64,000 nt of DNA from Candidatus Pantoea bituminis (GCF_018842675.1 NZ_JAGTWO010000004.1:1798001-1862000); one strand, 5' to 3'. Numbered from the stretch's first letter, positions 18,823-29,910 are shown. Translations and numbers: made by a program. The notes: generated by a model from the letters alone, not told the origin.

Positions 18823-19143
18823 ATGAAACGCATCAGCGCCGTGCTGCTTTTGGTCTGGATTGTTGCCCAACCGGCGTGGGCGATCACGTTGGATGAAGCG
18901 CGCCAGCAAGGTCGGGTAGGCGAAACGCTTTCCGGCTATATCGCTGCCCGTGAGCAGGATAATGAGACGTTGGCTTTGGTTAAGCGCATTAATGAAGGAC
19001 GCAGCGTGCAGTATCAGCGCCTGGCGCAGCAAAACAATCTCACCACCTCAGACGTGGCCAGCATTGCCGGGCAAAAACTGGTGAGAAGGGCCGAAGCGGG
19101 TGAGTATGTGCGTGGGATAAACGGACAGTGGCTAAAGAAGTAA
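18823..19143 (+). CDS. ydbL: DUF1318 periplasmic protein YdbL
   Basis: 106 residues. Signal peptide MKRISAVLLLVWIVAQPAWA, then a DUF1318 domain ending in AGEYVRGINGQWLKK. In E. coli YdbL acts as a chaperone-like factor that controls YdbH-YnbE assembly. Third gene of the operon, 11 bases after ynbE, with a GAGGAG ribosome binding site. Confidence 0.9.
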   Translation: MKRISAVLLLVWIVAQPAWAITLDEARQQGRVGETLSGYIAAREQDNETLALVKRINEGRSVQYQRLAQQNNLTTSDVASIAGQKLVRRAEAGEYVRGINGQWLKK

Positions 19144-19180
19144 CCGTCGCGACAGCATTTATTCACAGGTTAACGCGCAT

Positions 19181-19205
19181 AAAAAAGCCGGGCATTAAGC
19201 CCGGC
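19181..19205. terminator. Terminator between ydbL and azoR
   Basis: Stem GCCGGGC/GCCCGGC with an ATTAA loop; an A-run on the left gives a T-run on the minus strand, so it terminates azoR and probably ydbL. Confidence 0.85.
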
Positions 19206-19227
19206 AAGGTACAACGGCATCAAAAGC

Positions 19228-19863
<636 letters not shown>

Positions 19864-20084
19864 TCAATGCCTTACACTCTACGGATATCAGCGGCACGGT
19901 GAAAGCGCAATATTTCGAGATCTATGTTCGAATTTATTGAATAAGCTTCACGTGCGCCCGGTCTCGGCAACGCCCGAAATGTGCTATTATGCGCACAATT
20001 ATTTTATTGAATCAGCTGGTTATCCCAGCCCCATTGGGCGCTGTATTTCACAGCGACACCGTCTGAGTAAGGTACGTCATTACT

Positions 20085-23000
20085 ATGTCATCACCGGATA
20101 ATTCTTCTCTCGCGCCGCTCTGGTCGCGGCTTGATGCTGTGATGCTGCGCGATCGGCAGCGTTTGCAGCGTCGTTTGCATGGCGCAAAAAAGTTAAAAAT
20201 AGTGAAGCGCAACAAGGGATTGTGGCGGAGCTGGAGCAAGATTTTGCCGCAGCTGAACAGCGTGTTGCACAGCGCATCGCGGCCACGCCAACCATCACTT
20301 TCCCCGAAAATTTGCCGGTCAGCCAAAAGCAGCAAGAGATTGCTGACGCGATTCGCGAACATCAGGTGGTGATCGTGGCCGGTGAAACCGGTTCGGGTAA
20401 AACCACGCAGCTGCCAAAAATTTGCTTAACGCTGGGACGCGGCGTGAAAGGGCTGATTGGCCACACGCAGCCACGTCGCCTGGCTGCACGTACCGTAGCG
20501 AACCGTATTGCGGATGAGCTGGATACCTCGTTGGGTGGCTGCATCGGTTACAAGGTGCGCTTTAACGATCAGGTCAGCGAAACGACCCAAGTGAAGCTGA
20601 TGACTGACGGTATTTTACTGGCAGAAATTCAGCAAGACCGCCTGCTGCTGCAATATGACACCATTATTATCGATGAGGCGCACGAGCGCAGTCTTAACAT
20701 CGATTTTCTGTTGGGTTATCTGCGCGAGCTGTTGCCGCGTCGTCCCGATCTGAAAATCATCATTACTTCAGCCACTATCGATCCACAGCGTTTTTCACGT
20801 CACTTTAATAACGCGCCGGTAATTGAAGTTTCAGGCCGTACTTATCCGGTTGAAGTGCGTTATCGCCCGATTGTGGAAGACGCTGACGATGGCGACCGCG
20901 ATCAGTTACAAGCCATTTTCGATGCCGTTGATGAGCTGGGCCATGAAAGCGCCGGTGATATTTTGATATTCATGAGCGGCGAGCGTGAAATCCGTGATAC
21001 CGCGGATGCACTCACCAAGCGTGACTTACCGCATACCGAGATTTTGCCGCTCTACGCGCGCTTATCCAATGCTGAGCAAAACCGCGTGTTTCAGTCGCAC
21101 AGCGGACGTCGCATTGTGCTGGCAACCAACGTGGCAGAAACCTCGTTGACCGTGCCGGGTATCAAATATGTTATCGATCCCGGCACCGCGCGTATCAGCC
21201 GCTACAGCTTCCGTACCAAAGTGCAGCGCTTACCGATTGAGCCAATTTCTCAAGCGTCGGCAAATCAGCGTAAAGGGCGTTGCGGGCGCGTATCGGAAGG
21301 GATCTGTATTCGCCTGTTTTCCGAAGATGATTTCCTGAGTCGCCCGGCCTTTACCGATCCTGAAATTTTGCGTACCAACCTGGCTTCGGTAATTTTGCAG
21401 ATGACCGCGCTGGGATTAGGCGATATCGCTGCGTTCCCGTTTGTGGAAGCGCCCGATCGCCGCAATATTCAGGACGGCGTGCGCCTGCTGGAAGAGCTGG
21501 GCGCACTGACGCTGAACGAAGAGGATGGGCACTACAAACTCACCCCTTCAGGACGCCAGCTGGCGCAGTTGCCGGTCGATCCGCGTTTGGCCCGTATGGT
21601 GCTGGAAGCGCAAAAATATGGCTGCGTACGTGAAGTGATGATTATCACTGCGGGCTTGTCGATTCAGGATCCGCGTGAACGTCCGGCGGAGAAAAAGCAG
21701 GCTTCGGATGAAAAACATCGCCGCTTCGCTGATAAAGAGTCCGATTTCCTCGCCTTCGTTAATCTGTGGAATTACCTCAGCGAGCAGCAAAAGGCGTTGT
21801 CCGGCAATCTGTTCCGTCGCCAGTGTAAAACCGATTTTCTTAACTACTTGCGCGTGCGCGAATGGCAGGACATTTACACGCAACTGCGTCAGGTGGTACG
21901 TGAACTGGGGATCCCTGTTAACAGCGAACCCGCTGGGTTCCGCGAAGTTCACTGTGCGTTGCTGACAGGTTTGTTATCGCATATCGGCCAAAAAGATGCC
22001 GACAAGCAAGAGTTTACCGGCGCACGCAATGCACGCTTCGCCATTTTCCCGGGTTCTGGTTTGTTCAAAAAGCCGCCCAAATGGACAATGGTGGCTGAAC
22101 TGGTGGAAACCAGCCGCTTGTGGGGCCGCATCGCTGCACGCATCGATCCAGAATGGATCGAGCCGCTGGCACAGCATTTGATCAAACGCAGCTACAGCGA
22201 ACCGCATTGGGAGAAGGCTCAAGGCGCGGTGATGGCGACGGAAAAAGTCACGCTTTATGGGCTGCCTATCGTTGCGGGCCGCAAAGTCAATTATGGTCGC
22301 ATTGATGCGACATTAAGCCGTGAGCTGTTTATTCGCCATGCACTTGTGGAAGGTGACTGGCAGACGCGTCACGCCTTTTTCCGCACCAACCAGAAGTTGC
22401 GCAGCGAAGTCGAAGATTTGGAACACAAATCGCGTCGTCGTGACATTTTAGTCGATGATGAAACGCTGTTTGCGTTCTATGACCAGCGCGTCGGCAAAGA
22501 GGTGGTCTCCGCTAAGCATTTCGACAGCTGGTGGAAGCGGGCCAGCCGCGAGAATGCGGAACTGCTCAACTTTGATAAGCAGATGCTGATTAAAGAGGGC
22601 GCGGATAAGGTCAGTCAGCTTGACTACCCGAACTTCTGGCATCAAGGCAATCTCAAACTGAAGCTGAGTTATCAGTTTGAGCCCGGCGCCGATGCGGATG
22701 GCGTGACGGTGCATATTCCGTTGCCGCTGCTGAATCAGGTTGAGGATCAGGGTTTCGAATGGCAGATCCCAGGCATTCGCCGCGAACTCGTCATTGCGCT
22801 GATTAAATCGCTGCCGAAGCCGCTGCGCCGTAATTTGGTGCCCGCGCCCAACTATGCCGACGCCTTCTTAGGCCGCGTGACCGCGATGGAAATGCCGCTG
22901 TTGGATGCGTTAGCGCGAGAGTTTCGTCGTATGACCGGCGTCACGCTGGAACGTGAAAACTGGCAATGGGAACAGGTACCCGATCATCTCAAAATGACCT

Positions 23001-23986
23001 TCCGCATTATCGATGAACACAATCGTAAGCTGCAGGAAGGCAAAGATTTGACGGCGCTGAAAGCGCAGCTTAAAGGGAAAGTGCAGGAAACATTGTCGAA
23101 AGTGGCAGATGACGGGCTGGAGCAGAGCGGCCTGCATATCTGGAGCTTTGGTGATTTACCGCGCAGCTATGAACAGAAGCGCGGCAGTTATCAGGTAAAA
23201 GCCTGGCCAGCGCTGGTGGATGAAAAGGATAGCGTTGCGATTCGCCTGTTCGACAGCGAGCAGGAGCAGCAGAAAATGATGTGGCGCGGTCAACGCCGCT
23301 TGCTGCTGCTTAACATCCCGTCGCCGGTTAAATATTTGCACGAGAAACTGCCGAACAAAGCCAAACTGGGACTCTATTTCAATCCGTACGGCAAAGTACT
23401 GGAGCTGATAGATGACTGTATCGCCTGCGGAATCGATAAGCTGATCGCAGAGGCGGGCGGGCCAGCCTGGCAACAGGACGATTTTGCCCAGCTGCATGAA
23501 AAAGTTCGCGCTGAGCTGAATGAAACGGTGGTCACCATCGCGAAGCAGGTTGAGCAGATCTTGACCGCGGTGTTCAACATCAACAAGCGTTTGAAAGGGC
23601 GCGTTGATATGACGCTGGCTCTGGCGCTTTCCGATATCAAAGCGCAGATGAATGGCTTGGTTTATCGTGGGTTTGTCACGGGCAACGGCTGGAAACATTT
23701 AGCGGATACGTTGCGCTATTTGCAGGGCATTGAGCGTCGGCTGGAGAAATTGCCTGTCGATCCGCACAGCGATCGTGCGCGCATGCTCCGTGTGCAGGCA
23801 GTTGAGCAGGCTTATCAGGCATGGCGCAATAAACTGCCGCCACAGCGTTTGGATGACGAAGAGGTGCTGAATATTCGCTGGATGATTGAGGAGTTAAGGA
23901 TCAGCTTATTTGCTCAGCAGCTTGGCACGCCTTATCCGATCTCAGATAAACGTATTATGCAGAGCATGGAGCAGATTGCCGGATAG
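20085..23986 (+). CDS. hrpA: ATP-dependent RNA helicase HrpA (frame break at 20195-20199)
   Basis: DEAH-box helicase that rescues stalled ribosomes in E. coli. Helicase motifs in order: Walker A GETGSGKTT, DEAH box IIDEAHERS, SAT (TSATIDPQRF), and motif VI QRKGRCGRV; the C-terminal half is the long HrpA-specific region. The first 38 codons (MSSPDNSSLAPLWSRL...) are in another frame. One extra A in the A5 run at 20195-20199 joins them to the rest and gives exactly 1300 residues, the length of the E. coli protein. Confidence 0.95.
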
Positions 23987-24018
23987 GTGTTTGGCATCAA
24001 TGCGTAATAAGTCATAAA

Positions 24019-24049
24019 GCCTCGGCCACAAGGATGTGGCGGGCGAGGC
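24019..24049. terminator. Hairpin after hrpA
   Basis: GCCTCGGCCACA pairs with TGTGGC-GGG-CGAGGC across an AGGA loop with a three-base bulge; located shortly after the hrpA stop and before convergent ydgD. No T-run, so only a probable terminator. Confidence 0.45.
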
Positions 24050-24116
24050 TAAATATGGATTGAAGCCTTATCAACGCGTGTCGGTTATTGCTGTCACATG
24101 CGCTTTTGCCAAACGT

Positions 24117-24926
24117 TTACTGCGCCAGTGCTTCCAGTTTATCGCGGAACGACGTCACGGAAATGGCGCGATTATCCGCCAGATAACGATCTTTAGCCGC
24201 CGGGGCTGAACTCTGCACCGCTATCAATTGCCAGCCTTTATCACCATTCAGTAACAGAGGCGATCCGCTATCGCCGGGCAGCGTATCACATTGATGTGAT
24301 AGCACCGCGCGCTGCGCCCAGCCCGTAATCACACAGTCGCTGTGCGAATAAAGCGTATCAAGGTGATCTTCCGGGTATCCCGCTTGTGTCACTTTACGAT
24401 CGGCTTGTTTCAACGCGGCAGTAAGATCGCTGCGCGAGCCTTCAAACAGCGGAATAGGTGTAATAGCCGAGGGCGGATTACGCAGAATCACTAAGCCGTA
24501 ATCAAGCGGAGCCGCATTGCTCGGGACGATCCATCCTTCGCCATCAGCCTTCAAACGTTTAGCCAGTGAAGGTTCAACGCGCGCATCAATATCGTGGATT
24601 TCATAGCGCCAGCCTTTATCGCTGGCCATAAAACGCAGCGCCACCGGTTTATCAAAATTACCGGGCGGGGTTAACAAACAGTGACCAGCAGTTAACGCCA
24701 GATGGGGTGAAATCAGCGTAGCCGTGCACAGGTTTCCGCTCTCGGTTTCAAGTTGACCGATGGCATCCCAAGGTACAGCGGTGATATCGCTGATCGCTTT
24801 ACGGTGATCTTTACCAAAGAACAGCGTCTTGATCTCGTCAGGATTGGGCGCGTCATCATCATCATCGGCATGTACAACGGTGTTAAAACTGAATAATCCA
24901 ACAAGTAACAAGATAGCCAGGCGCAT
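24117..24926 (-). CDS. ydgD: Trypsin-like serine protease YdgD
   Basis: Secreted chymotrypsin-fold (S1) protease, 269 residues, closely matching E. coli YdgD. A signal peptide is visible ([18 protein letters not shown]). Catalytic His is in LTAGHCLL, Asp in PLDYGLVIL and Ser in [10 protein letters not shown]. An aspartate run [11 protein letters not shown] follows the cleavage site and is not in my recollection of the E. coli protein. Neighbours ydgU and asr are the conserved set. Physiological substrate unknown. Confidence 0.9.
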   Translation of the reverse strand: MRLAILLLVGLFSFNTVVHADDDDDAPNPDEIKTLFFGKDHRKAISDITAVPWDAIGQLETESGNLCTATLISPHLALTAGHCLLTPPGNFDKPVALRFMASDKGWRYEIHDIDARVEPSLAKRLKADGEGWIVPSNAAPLDYGLVILRNPPSAITPIPLFEGSRSDLTAALKQADRKVTQAGYPEDHLDTLYSHSDCVITGWAQRAVLSHQCDTLPGDSGSPLLLNGDKGWQLIAVQSSAPAAKDRYLADNRAISVTSFRDKLEALAQ

Positions 24927-25042
24927 AGTTCTCTCAATGGCGAGAATAAGTAGAGGATAAGGTCATCACGCTTGAGCGATAACTATAGTCGGTGAGCGGT
25001 TAAAAAGGGAGTTTTATTGGGATTATCAGCACACTACAACGA

Positions 25043-25123
25043 CTAAATAAAAAAGCAGGCTGCGACTACGCCGCACAGGATCATCACAATCAATATAATT
25101 TCGAAGCGATAGCGATGCACCAT
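25043..25123 (-). CDS. ydgU: YdgU-like small membrane protein (26 residues)
   Basis: Too short for routine ORF calling: 26 residues with a short basic N-terminus (MVHRYRFE) and one hydrophobic helix, IILIVMILCGVVAACFFI. GGAG lies 8 bases before ATG 25123. It sits between asr and ydgD, exactly where E. coli encodes the small acid-associated membrane protein YdgU, so it is assigned by position and architecture. Likely read through from asr. Confidence 0.65.
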   Translation of the reverse strand: MVHRYRFEIILIVMILCGVVAACFFI

Positions 25124-25145
25124 TTCAGCCACTCCATTAAACAAA

Positions 25146-25164
25146 CACCCGGCAAAACCGGGTG
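25146..25164 (-). terminator. Terminator after asr
   Basis: Stem CACCCGG/CCGGGTG with a five-base loop; minus strand continues TTTGTTT. Partial readthrough would supply ydgU. Confidence 0.7.
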
Positions 25165-25195
25165 CTTTTAATCAATCACGCTTCAGGACTAAGCC

Positions 25196-25612
25196 TTATT
25201 TTTTAGCAGCAGCTTTCACAACTTTTTTGTGATGAACTTTTTTAGCAGCCTGCGCTTTCTGCGGAGCGGCTTTCTTCACAGCTTTTTTGTGATGAACTTT
25301 CTTAGCAGCCTGCGCTTTCTGAGCCGCATCTTTCTTCATCGCTTTCTTGTGGTGAACTTTCTTAGCGGCCTGTGCTTTTTGAGCGGCATCTTTCTTCGCC
25401 ACTTTTTTGTGATGAACTTTTTTAGCAGCCTGCGCTTTCTGTGCAGCCGCTTTGTGATGTTTCTTGTGTGCAGTTTTATGCACAGTTTTTGCTGGCGCTG
25501 CGGTGGTGGTTGTGGTGGCAGCAGCAGCTGGCGCAGCTGTTGTTTCAGCAGCGAAAGCAACAGAAGAGATACCCATAGCAGCGGCGATCACCAGCGCAAA
25601 TAATTTTTTCAT
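25196..25612 (-). CDS. asr: Acid shock protein Asr
   Basis: Periplasmic, intrinsically disordered, very basic acid-shock protein. Signal peptide [21 protein letters not shown], then an Ala/Thr-rich linker, then four tandem 20-residue units rich in Lys, His and Ala. At 138 residues it is longer than the 102 of E. coli Asr because of extra repeats. I chose ATG 25612 (GAGGA 8 bases upstream, proper signal peptide) over the in-frame start 9 codons earlier. Its promoter carries an RstA-like box. Confidence 0.92.
   Translation of the reverse strand: MKKLFALVIAAAMGISSVAFAAETTAAPAAAATTTTTAAPAKTVHKTAHKKHHKAAAQKAQAAKKVHHKKVAKKDAAQKAQAAKKVHHKKAMKKDAAQKAQAAKKVHHKKAVKKAAPQKAQAAKKVHHKKVVKAAAKK
25199..25444 (-). 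repeat. Four tandem 60-bp repeats in asr
   Basis: The coding DNA repeats with a 60-bp period. Each copy encodes the core [13 protein letters not shown] followed by a variable KK/AA tail. The copies differ at a few codons, so they are not a recent slippage product. Confidence 0.9.
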
Positions 25613-25660
25613 TGCAAATTCCTCGGACGATTTTTTCATGTGTAGCCCACTGCGGGGCCG

Positions 25661-25730
25661 GTGAAAAGACTATATGCAAAACCCGTCACGGCTTCCGTGG
25701 GTGATTGGTATCGGCGTGTAACGGATTGTA
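25661..25730 (-). promoter_or_regulatory. asr promoter with RstA-like box
   Basis: The minus strand at 25730-25717 reads TACAATCCGTTACA, matching the RstA box TACATNTNGTTACA at 10 of 12 defined positions. A -10 element TATAGT lies at 25674-25669, predicting a start near 25661, so the box is centred near -62. RstAB is encoded 2-3.6 kb away. Confidence 0.65.
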
Positions 25731-25782
25731 CGAAGCGAGGAAGGCAATGAGAAAAGAGGGCGGCCAAACGACCGCCGAAAGC

Positions 25783-27270
25783 TTAGTTGTGCAGATAACG
25801 TTGTTCAAGATGCTGACGGAAATAGTGTGGATTAAGGGCTTCGCCAGTGGCGTTCAACAGCAGTTGCTCGGTTGAAAAACGGCTGCCGTGCTGCCAGATA
25901 TTCTGTTGTAGCCAGTTAAATACCGGCTGCAAATCCCCTTCACGAATCAGCTCACTTAACTGCGGAATCGCTTTTTTCACCGCCTGGAACAGCTGCGCCG
26001 CGTACATCGCACCCAAGGTGTAGGTCGGGAAGTAGCCGAATGCGCCGTCGGTCCAGTGAATATCTTGCATGCAGCCGTCGCGATAGTTGCCGCGGGTATC
26101 AATGCCCAGCGACTGCTGCATTTTCGCATCCCATAAGGCAGGAATATCGTCGACTTCAATCTCGCCTTCGATCAGCGCTCGTTCGATTTCGTAACGCAGC
26201 ACCACGTGTGCTGGATAGCTCAGCTCATCGGCATCTACGCGAATATATCCCGGCTTCACCTGCTGTGTTAAACGAACAAAGTTATCAGACTGCAGTGCGG
26301 GCTGGTCGCCCATGTGTATCTTTACCTGCGGCAACATGCGCTGCAGAAATTCGCGGCTGCGGCCCAACTGCATTTCCATGAACAGACTTTGCGATTCGTG
26401 AATGGCAGTGGAACGTGCGAGCGCTACCGGCTGACCACGCCACTGCTGCGGTAAGTTTTGCTCGTAACGCGCGTGGCCGGTTTCATGGATGACGCCCATC
26501 ATGGCGCTGAGGAATTCATTCTCGTTATAACGCGTGGTGATGCGTACATCTTCCGGCACACCACCGCAAAATGGATGGGCGCTGACGTCAAGACGACCAT
26601 GATTAAAATCGAAACCCAGCATCTTCATGATATCCAGACCCAGTTCGCGTTGCGCGTTAACGGGGAAAGGGCCTTTCGGATGGATAATCTCCTGCTGCGA
26701 CTGCTTCTCCACCACTTGCTGGAGGAGGTCCGGTAACCAGGTTTTAAGCTCACCAAATGTGCTGTCGAGTTTAGCGCTGGTCATGCCTGGCTCGAAGACA
26801 TCCAGTAGCGCATCGTAGCGCGAGCTGCCGTTGGCATCGGCACGCAGTTGGGCTTCTTCGCGGCTTAAGCGAACCACTTCTTTCAGGTTGGCAGAGAAGC
26901 CTTTCCAGTCGTTAGCGGGACGCTGCTGACGCCATGCATGTTCACAATGTGAACCGGCAATCGATTTTGCTTCAACCAGCGAGGCGGGCAAGAGTGTGGC
27001 TTGCTGATAAGCGCGGCGTATTTCCAGTAAATTAGCGCGCTCAACGTCGTTCAGCGACTGCTGCTCTGCTTCCTGAATTAAATCACCGACGCGTTTGTCG
27101 GTTAAAATTTCATGCTGTAATACGCTCATTTCGGCCAGTGCTTCACCGCGCGCACGACTACCGCCCGGCGGCATGGTGGTTTGCATATCGCAACCGGCAA
27201 TGGCAGAAAGATGGCTGAAACGAGAAAGACGCTGAAAGATGGCGCTAAGTTGTTGATACGCTGAGGACAC
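25783..27270 (-). CDS. M32 metallocarboxypeptidase (carboxypeptidase Taq family)
   Basis: Cytosolic zinc carboxypeptidase of 495 residues. The HETGH zinc motif (GVIHETGHARYEQ, about residues 260-272) and the family's DIHWTDGAFGYFPTYTLGAMYAAQ segment identify M32; the third zinc ligand is in ESQSLFME. GTG start 27270 has GGAG 7 bases upstream. It directly follows rstB (21 bases), so it is probably co-transcribed with rstAB. E. coli K-12 has no such gene here. Confidence 0.9.
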   Translation of the reverse strand: MSSAYQQLSAIFQRLSRFSHLSAIAGCDMQTTMPPGGSRARGEALAEMSVLQHEILTDKRVGDLIQEAEQQSLNDVERANLLEIRRAYQQATLLPASLVEAKSIAGSHCEHAWRQQRPANDWKGFSANLKEVVRLSREEAQLRADANGSSRYDALLDVFEPGMTSAKLDSTFGELKTWLPDLLQQVVEKQSQQEIIHPKGPFPVNAQRELGLDIMKMLGFDFNHGRLDVSAHPFCGGVPEDVRITTRYNENEFLSAMMGVIHETGHARYEQNLPQQWRGQPVALARSTAIHESQSLFMEMQLGRSREFLQRMLPQVKIHMGDQPALQSDNFVRLTQQVKPGYIRVDADELSYPAHVVLRYEIERALIEGEIEVDDIPALWDAKMQQSLGIDTRGNYRDGCMQDIHWTDGAFGYFPTYTLGAMYAAQLFQAVKKAIPQLSELIREGDLQPVFNWLQQNIWQHGSRFSTEQLLLNATGEALNPHYFRQHLEQRYLHN

Positions 27271-27291
27271 GTAGGGCTCCTTGTGGAAGTT

Positions 27292-28593
27292 TTAACGCAG
27301 CGGAATGTCCCGCAAGGGTAGATCAACCGGCCAGCAAAAGCGAACGCTGGCACCGCCGAGCGGGCTGCTTTCAATGGCGACATTGCCGCTTAACGCTTGA
27401 GCGATAGAATAGACAATCGCCAGACCCAGCCCGCAGCCGCCCGTGGCGCGGTCGCGGCTGGGATCAAGACGAACAAAAGGTTCAAACACCCGTTCGCGCT
27501 CCTCAAGGGGAATGCCGGGGCCATCATCTTCAACCTGTAAAAAGCCCAGCGAACCGTCAAACCACAGGCTGATACGCAGCCGCTGCTGCGCATAGCGCAG
27601 CGCATTGTTGACCAAATTGTCCAGTACACGCTCCATTAATCGAGTATCTGAAACGCCGTAATTTTCTCGTTGAGGTAAATCCAGATCGATTTGCGTGTGA
27701 GGATTAATCGCGCGGAAATCATCAAGCCGCTCGCGCAACCAATTGGCCAAATCCAATGATTTAAGATTTAAATCGACACGCGGGCGATCGAGTCTCGCAT
27801 AGGTCAGCAGCTCTTCAATTAAGCTTTCAAGCTGGCCGATATCACGATTTAATGCCGCTAACTCCGCTTCCGTTAGGTTATCGCTCATCTCGAGCCGATA
27901 GCGCAGCCGCACCAATGGCGTGCGCAATTCATGGGCAATGCCATCAATCAGCTGCTTCTTACTGGCCACCAGCGTATTGATGTTTTCGGCCATCTGATTA
28001 AAGGCAATACCTAAGCGAAACAGGCTGGAGGTGCTGTCAAAATGGGTACGAACATCCAGTTCGCCTCGGCCAAATCGTTGCGCTGCTTTTTCTAAGCGCT
28101 GCATCTCTTTCCAGTGCGGACGCATCCAGATGAAGACCGGTAGCGCCAGCGACATGCCGATGAACACCAGCAGTGCGATGTCCAACAGCCGCATTTGATG
28201 AAGGTAAAACAGATAGGGAATGGGGCCGACAGATAAAACGTAATGGCTGCGCGGGATATGCTGCAAGAAAGTATATTGATCGTCGAGGGCGACGATTTCA
28301 CCCGCGTGCAGGCGCCGCATATCGATCTCATCAAGCTGATATTTACTCAGCGGTTCAATATGCAGATCAAACGACAAACCGAGATCGAGACTTTTAACGG
28401 TTTTATTCCAGTCGCGTGGTGGAATTTCACGCAGTTCGCTGCGGATTAAATAGAGCGAGCTGGCCATCAAGTCATTCATTGATTGTCGCCCGGCACGTTC
28501 AGCGGTGAATTTGTAGACCAATCCCACCAGCAACGTCATCACCAGAAAGCAGACAAACAGCAGCAGATAAAACTGGATAAAAAGCTTTCTCAT
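27292..28593 (-). CDS. rstB: Sensor histidine kinase RstB
   Basis: Inner-membrane sensor of the RstAB two-component system, 433 residues. First membrane helix at residues about 4-26, a periplasmic domain, second helix (LLDIALLVFIGMSLALPVFIW) about 135-155, HAMP, H-box IDGIAHELRTPLVRLR, N-box NLVNNALRY, and ATP motifs DDGPGIP and GCGLGLAIV. ATG 28593 was chosen because MRKLFIQFYLLLF matches the E. coli start and overlaps the rstA stop (ATGA). Confidence 0.95.
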   Translation of the reverse strand: MRKLFIQFYLLLFVCFLVMTLLVGLVYKFTAERAGRQSMNDLMASSLYLIRSELREIPPRDWNKTVKSLDLGLSFDLHIEPLSKYQLDEIDMRRLHAGEIVALDDQYTFLQHIPRSHYVLSVGPIPYLFYLHQMRLLDIALLVFIGMSLALPVFIWMRPHWKEMQRLEKAAQRFGRGELDVRTHFDSTSSLFRLGIAFNQMAENINTLVASKKQLIDGIAHELRTPLVRLRYRLEMSDNLTEAELAALNRDIGQLESLIEELLTYARLDRPRVDLNLKSLDLANWLRERLDDFRAINPHTQIDLDLPQRENYGVSDTRLMERVLDNLVNNALRYAQQRLRISLWFDGSLGFLQVEDDGPGIPLEERERVFEPFVRLDPSRDRATGGCGLGLAIVYSIAQALSGNVAIESSPLGGASVRFCWPVDLPLRDIPLR

Positions 28594-29315
28594 ACTGAAC
28601 GGGTATCCCACGCCTGCGGGGCAAAAAGATAGCCTTTGTTACGAATGGTTTTTATGCGAAAAGGTTCGGTTGCGCTGTCATGCAGCTTTTTGCGCAGGCG
28701 CGAAATGGCGACATCAATACTGCGATCCAAGCCATCGTAGCTTACGCCGCGTAAGGTTTTCAGCAGCGCATCGCGGTTGAGGATCTGTCCGGCATGGTTA
28801 GCTAAAAACCACAACAGCTCAAAATCAGCGGTGGAAAGGGCGATCTGCTCATCGAACAGCGTCACCTGGCGATTGAGTGCGTCGATGGTTAGCGAGCCGA
28901 AACGCAGCATTTTATGCGGTGCGATGATCGCAGGGGCTTCGCCAGGCTGACTTTGCTGTGACTGACGCAAATGCAGACGCAATCGAGCCAGTAAAACAGC
29001 CGGAGGCGTGGTTTTAAGGATGTAATCTTGCGCGCCCATCTCAAGCGCCAGGATGTGGTTCATGTCGCTGTCGAGCGACGTCAACAACACAATGGGACCT
29101 TGCCAATTTGCACGCAAATCACGGCAAATTGTCATGCCATCTTTGCCCGGCAACATGATATCCAGCATCACCAGATCCGGTTGTTCCTGGGCAATGGTTG
29201 CCTCGGCACGATCCCCGCGCGTTTCTACAATGACCTCAATATCATGACGTCCCAGATAAGCGGCAATCAGTGATCCCACTTCAGGTTCATCTTCAACGTA
29301 AACGATTCTGTTCAT
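28590..29315 (-). CDS. rstA: Response regulator RstA
   Basis: OmpR/PhoB-family regulator, 241 residues. Receiver with acidic pocket EDEPE, phosphorylated Asp in VMLDIMLPG (about 52), conserved Thr/Ser in LLTSLD and Lys in ILKTT; C-terminal winged helix (DRSIDVAISRLRKKL). Overlaps rstB by 4 bases. In E. coli it activates asr; an RstA-like box lies before asr in this window. Confidence 0.95.
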   Translation of the reverse strand: MNRIVYVEDEPEVGSLIAAYLGRHDIEVIVETRGDRAEATIAQEQPDLVMLDIMLPGKDGMTICRDLRANWQGPIVLLTSLDSDMNHILALEMGAQDYILKTTPPAVLLARLRLHLRQSQQSQPGEAPAIIAPHKMLRFGSLTIDALNRQVTLFDEQIALSTADFELLWFLANHAGQILNRDALLKTLRGVSYDGLDRSIDVAISRLRKKLHDSATEPFRIKTIRNKGYLFAPQAWDTRSV

Positions 29316-29496
29316 ATTTTACTAACAAGGCGTGTAAGTATGGAATGCAGCATAACTTTTCCTGGTCCTGAGCTCTACGCGACCGCACGAAATATCCTTA
29401 TGTTACTGGTATAGAACCCGCAAAATGTGCCATCATTAGCCCTGCGTTTTTTGCGCAAGTTTCGGAACCGTAACGATAAACATGAGGAGCGTGAGT

Positions 29497-29910
29497 GTGT
29501 CTGATAAAGAGCTGGCATCAGCCATATACAGTGACCGCATCTGCTTCAATTACAGTGATTTTCTTTCCGCATCTTGCAAGAAACGTTGGAGTTTTGTTGA
29601 TGCCATTTATGGCGTGTTGCCGATCTTCGGCATGGTGACACGCAAATCTGCGCACAGTTTACAGGCCACTGACGAGCACCTGAAAGAATTAGCATTACAA
29701 ATCATTTCAACTCAGGTCAGCGACGAAATTAACATCGCACGTTTGATCACCCTTGCTGAACAGCAGCACATTAACCGCTTTGATATCCAGCTTCCTTATC
29801 CGCTCTCCGAGCAGCAGCTCGACAGCATCCAGCAGGAATACCGCAAGCCGGTCGATTTAACACAGCAGGTTGACCTGCTGTGTGTCTCCATTCCCGAACA
29901 ATCACATTAA
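29497..29910 (+). CDS. Unrecognised conserved-looking protein (137 residues)
   Basis: I do not recognise a family. GTG 29497 is preferred as start because GAGGAG lies 7 bases upstream; the in-frame ATG 29482 overlaps that site. Features: a tryptophan-containing segment SCKKRWSFVDAIYGVLPIFGM (moderately hydrophobic, residues about 25-45), then a helical, soluble half rich in Gln and Glu ending with PEQSH. No signal peptide. Divergent from rstA, convergent with and overlapping the end of ydgI by 4 bases. Confidence 0.7.
   Translation: MSDKELASAIYSDRICFNYSDFLSASCKKRWSFVDAIYGVLPIFGMVTRKSAHSLQATDEHLKELALQIISTQVSDEINIARLITLAEQQHINRFDIQLPYPLSEQQLDSIQQEYRKPVDLTQQVDLLCVSIPEQSH

Noticed and set aside
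25199..25444. CRISPR-like or minisatellite array
   Set aside because: The 60-bp units are contiguous, in frame, without unique spacers, and encode the Asr repeats.
29316..29481. PhoP box upstream of rstA
   Set aside because: E. coli rstA is PhoP-controlled, but I could not find a GTTTA-N6-GTTTA repeat in this interval.
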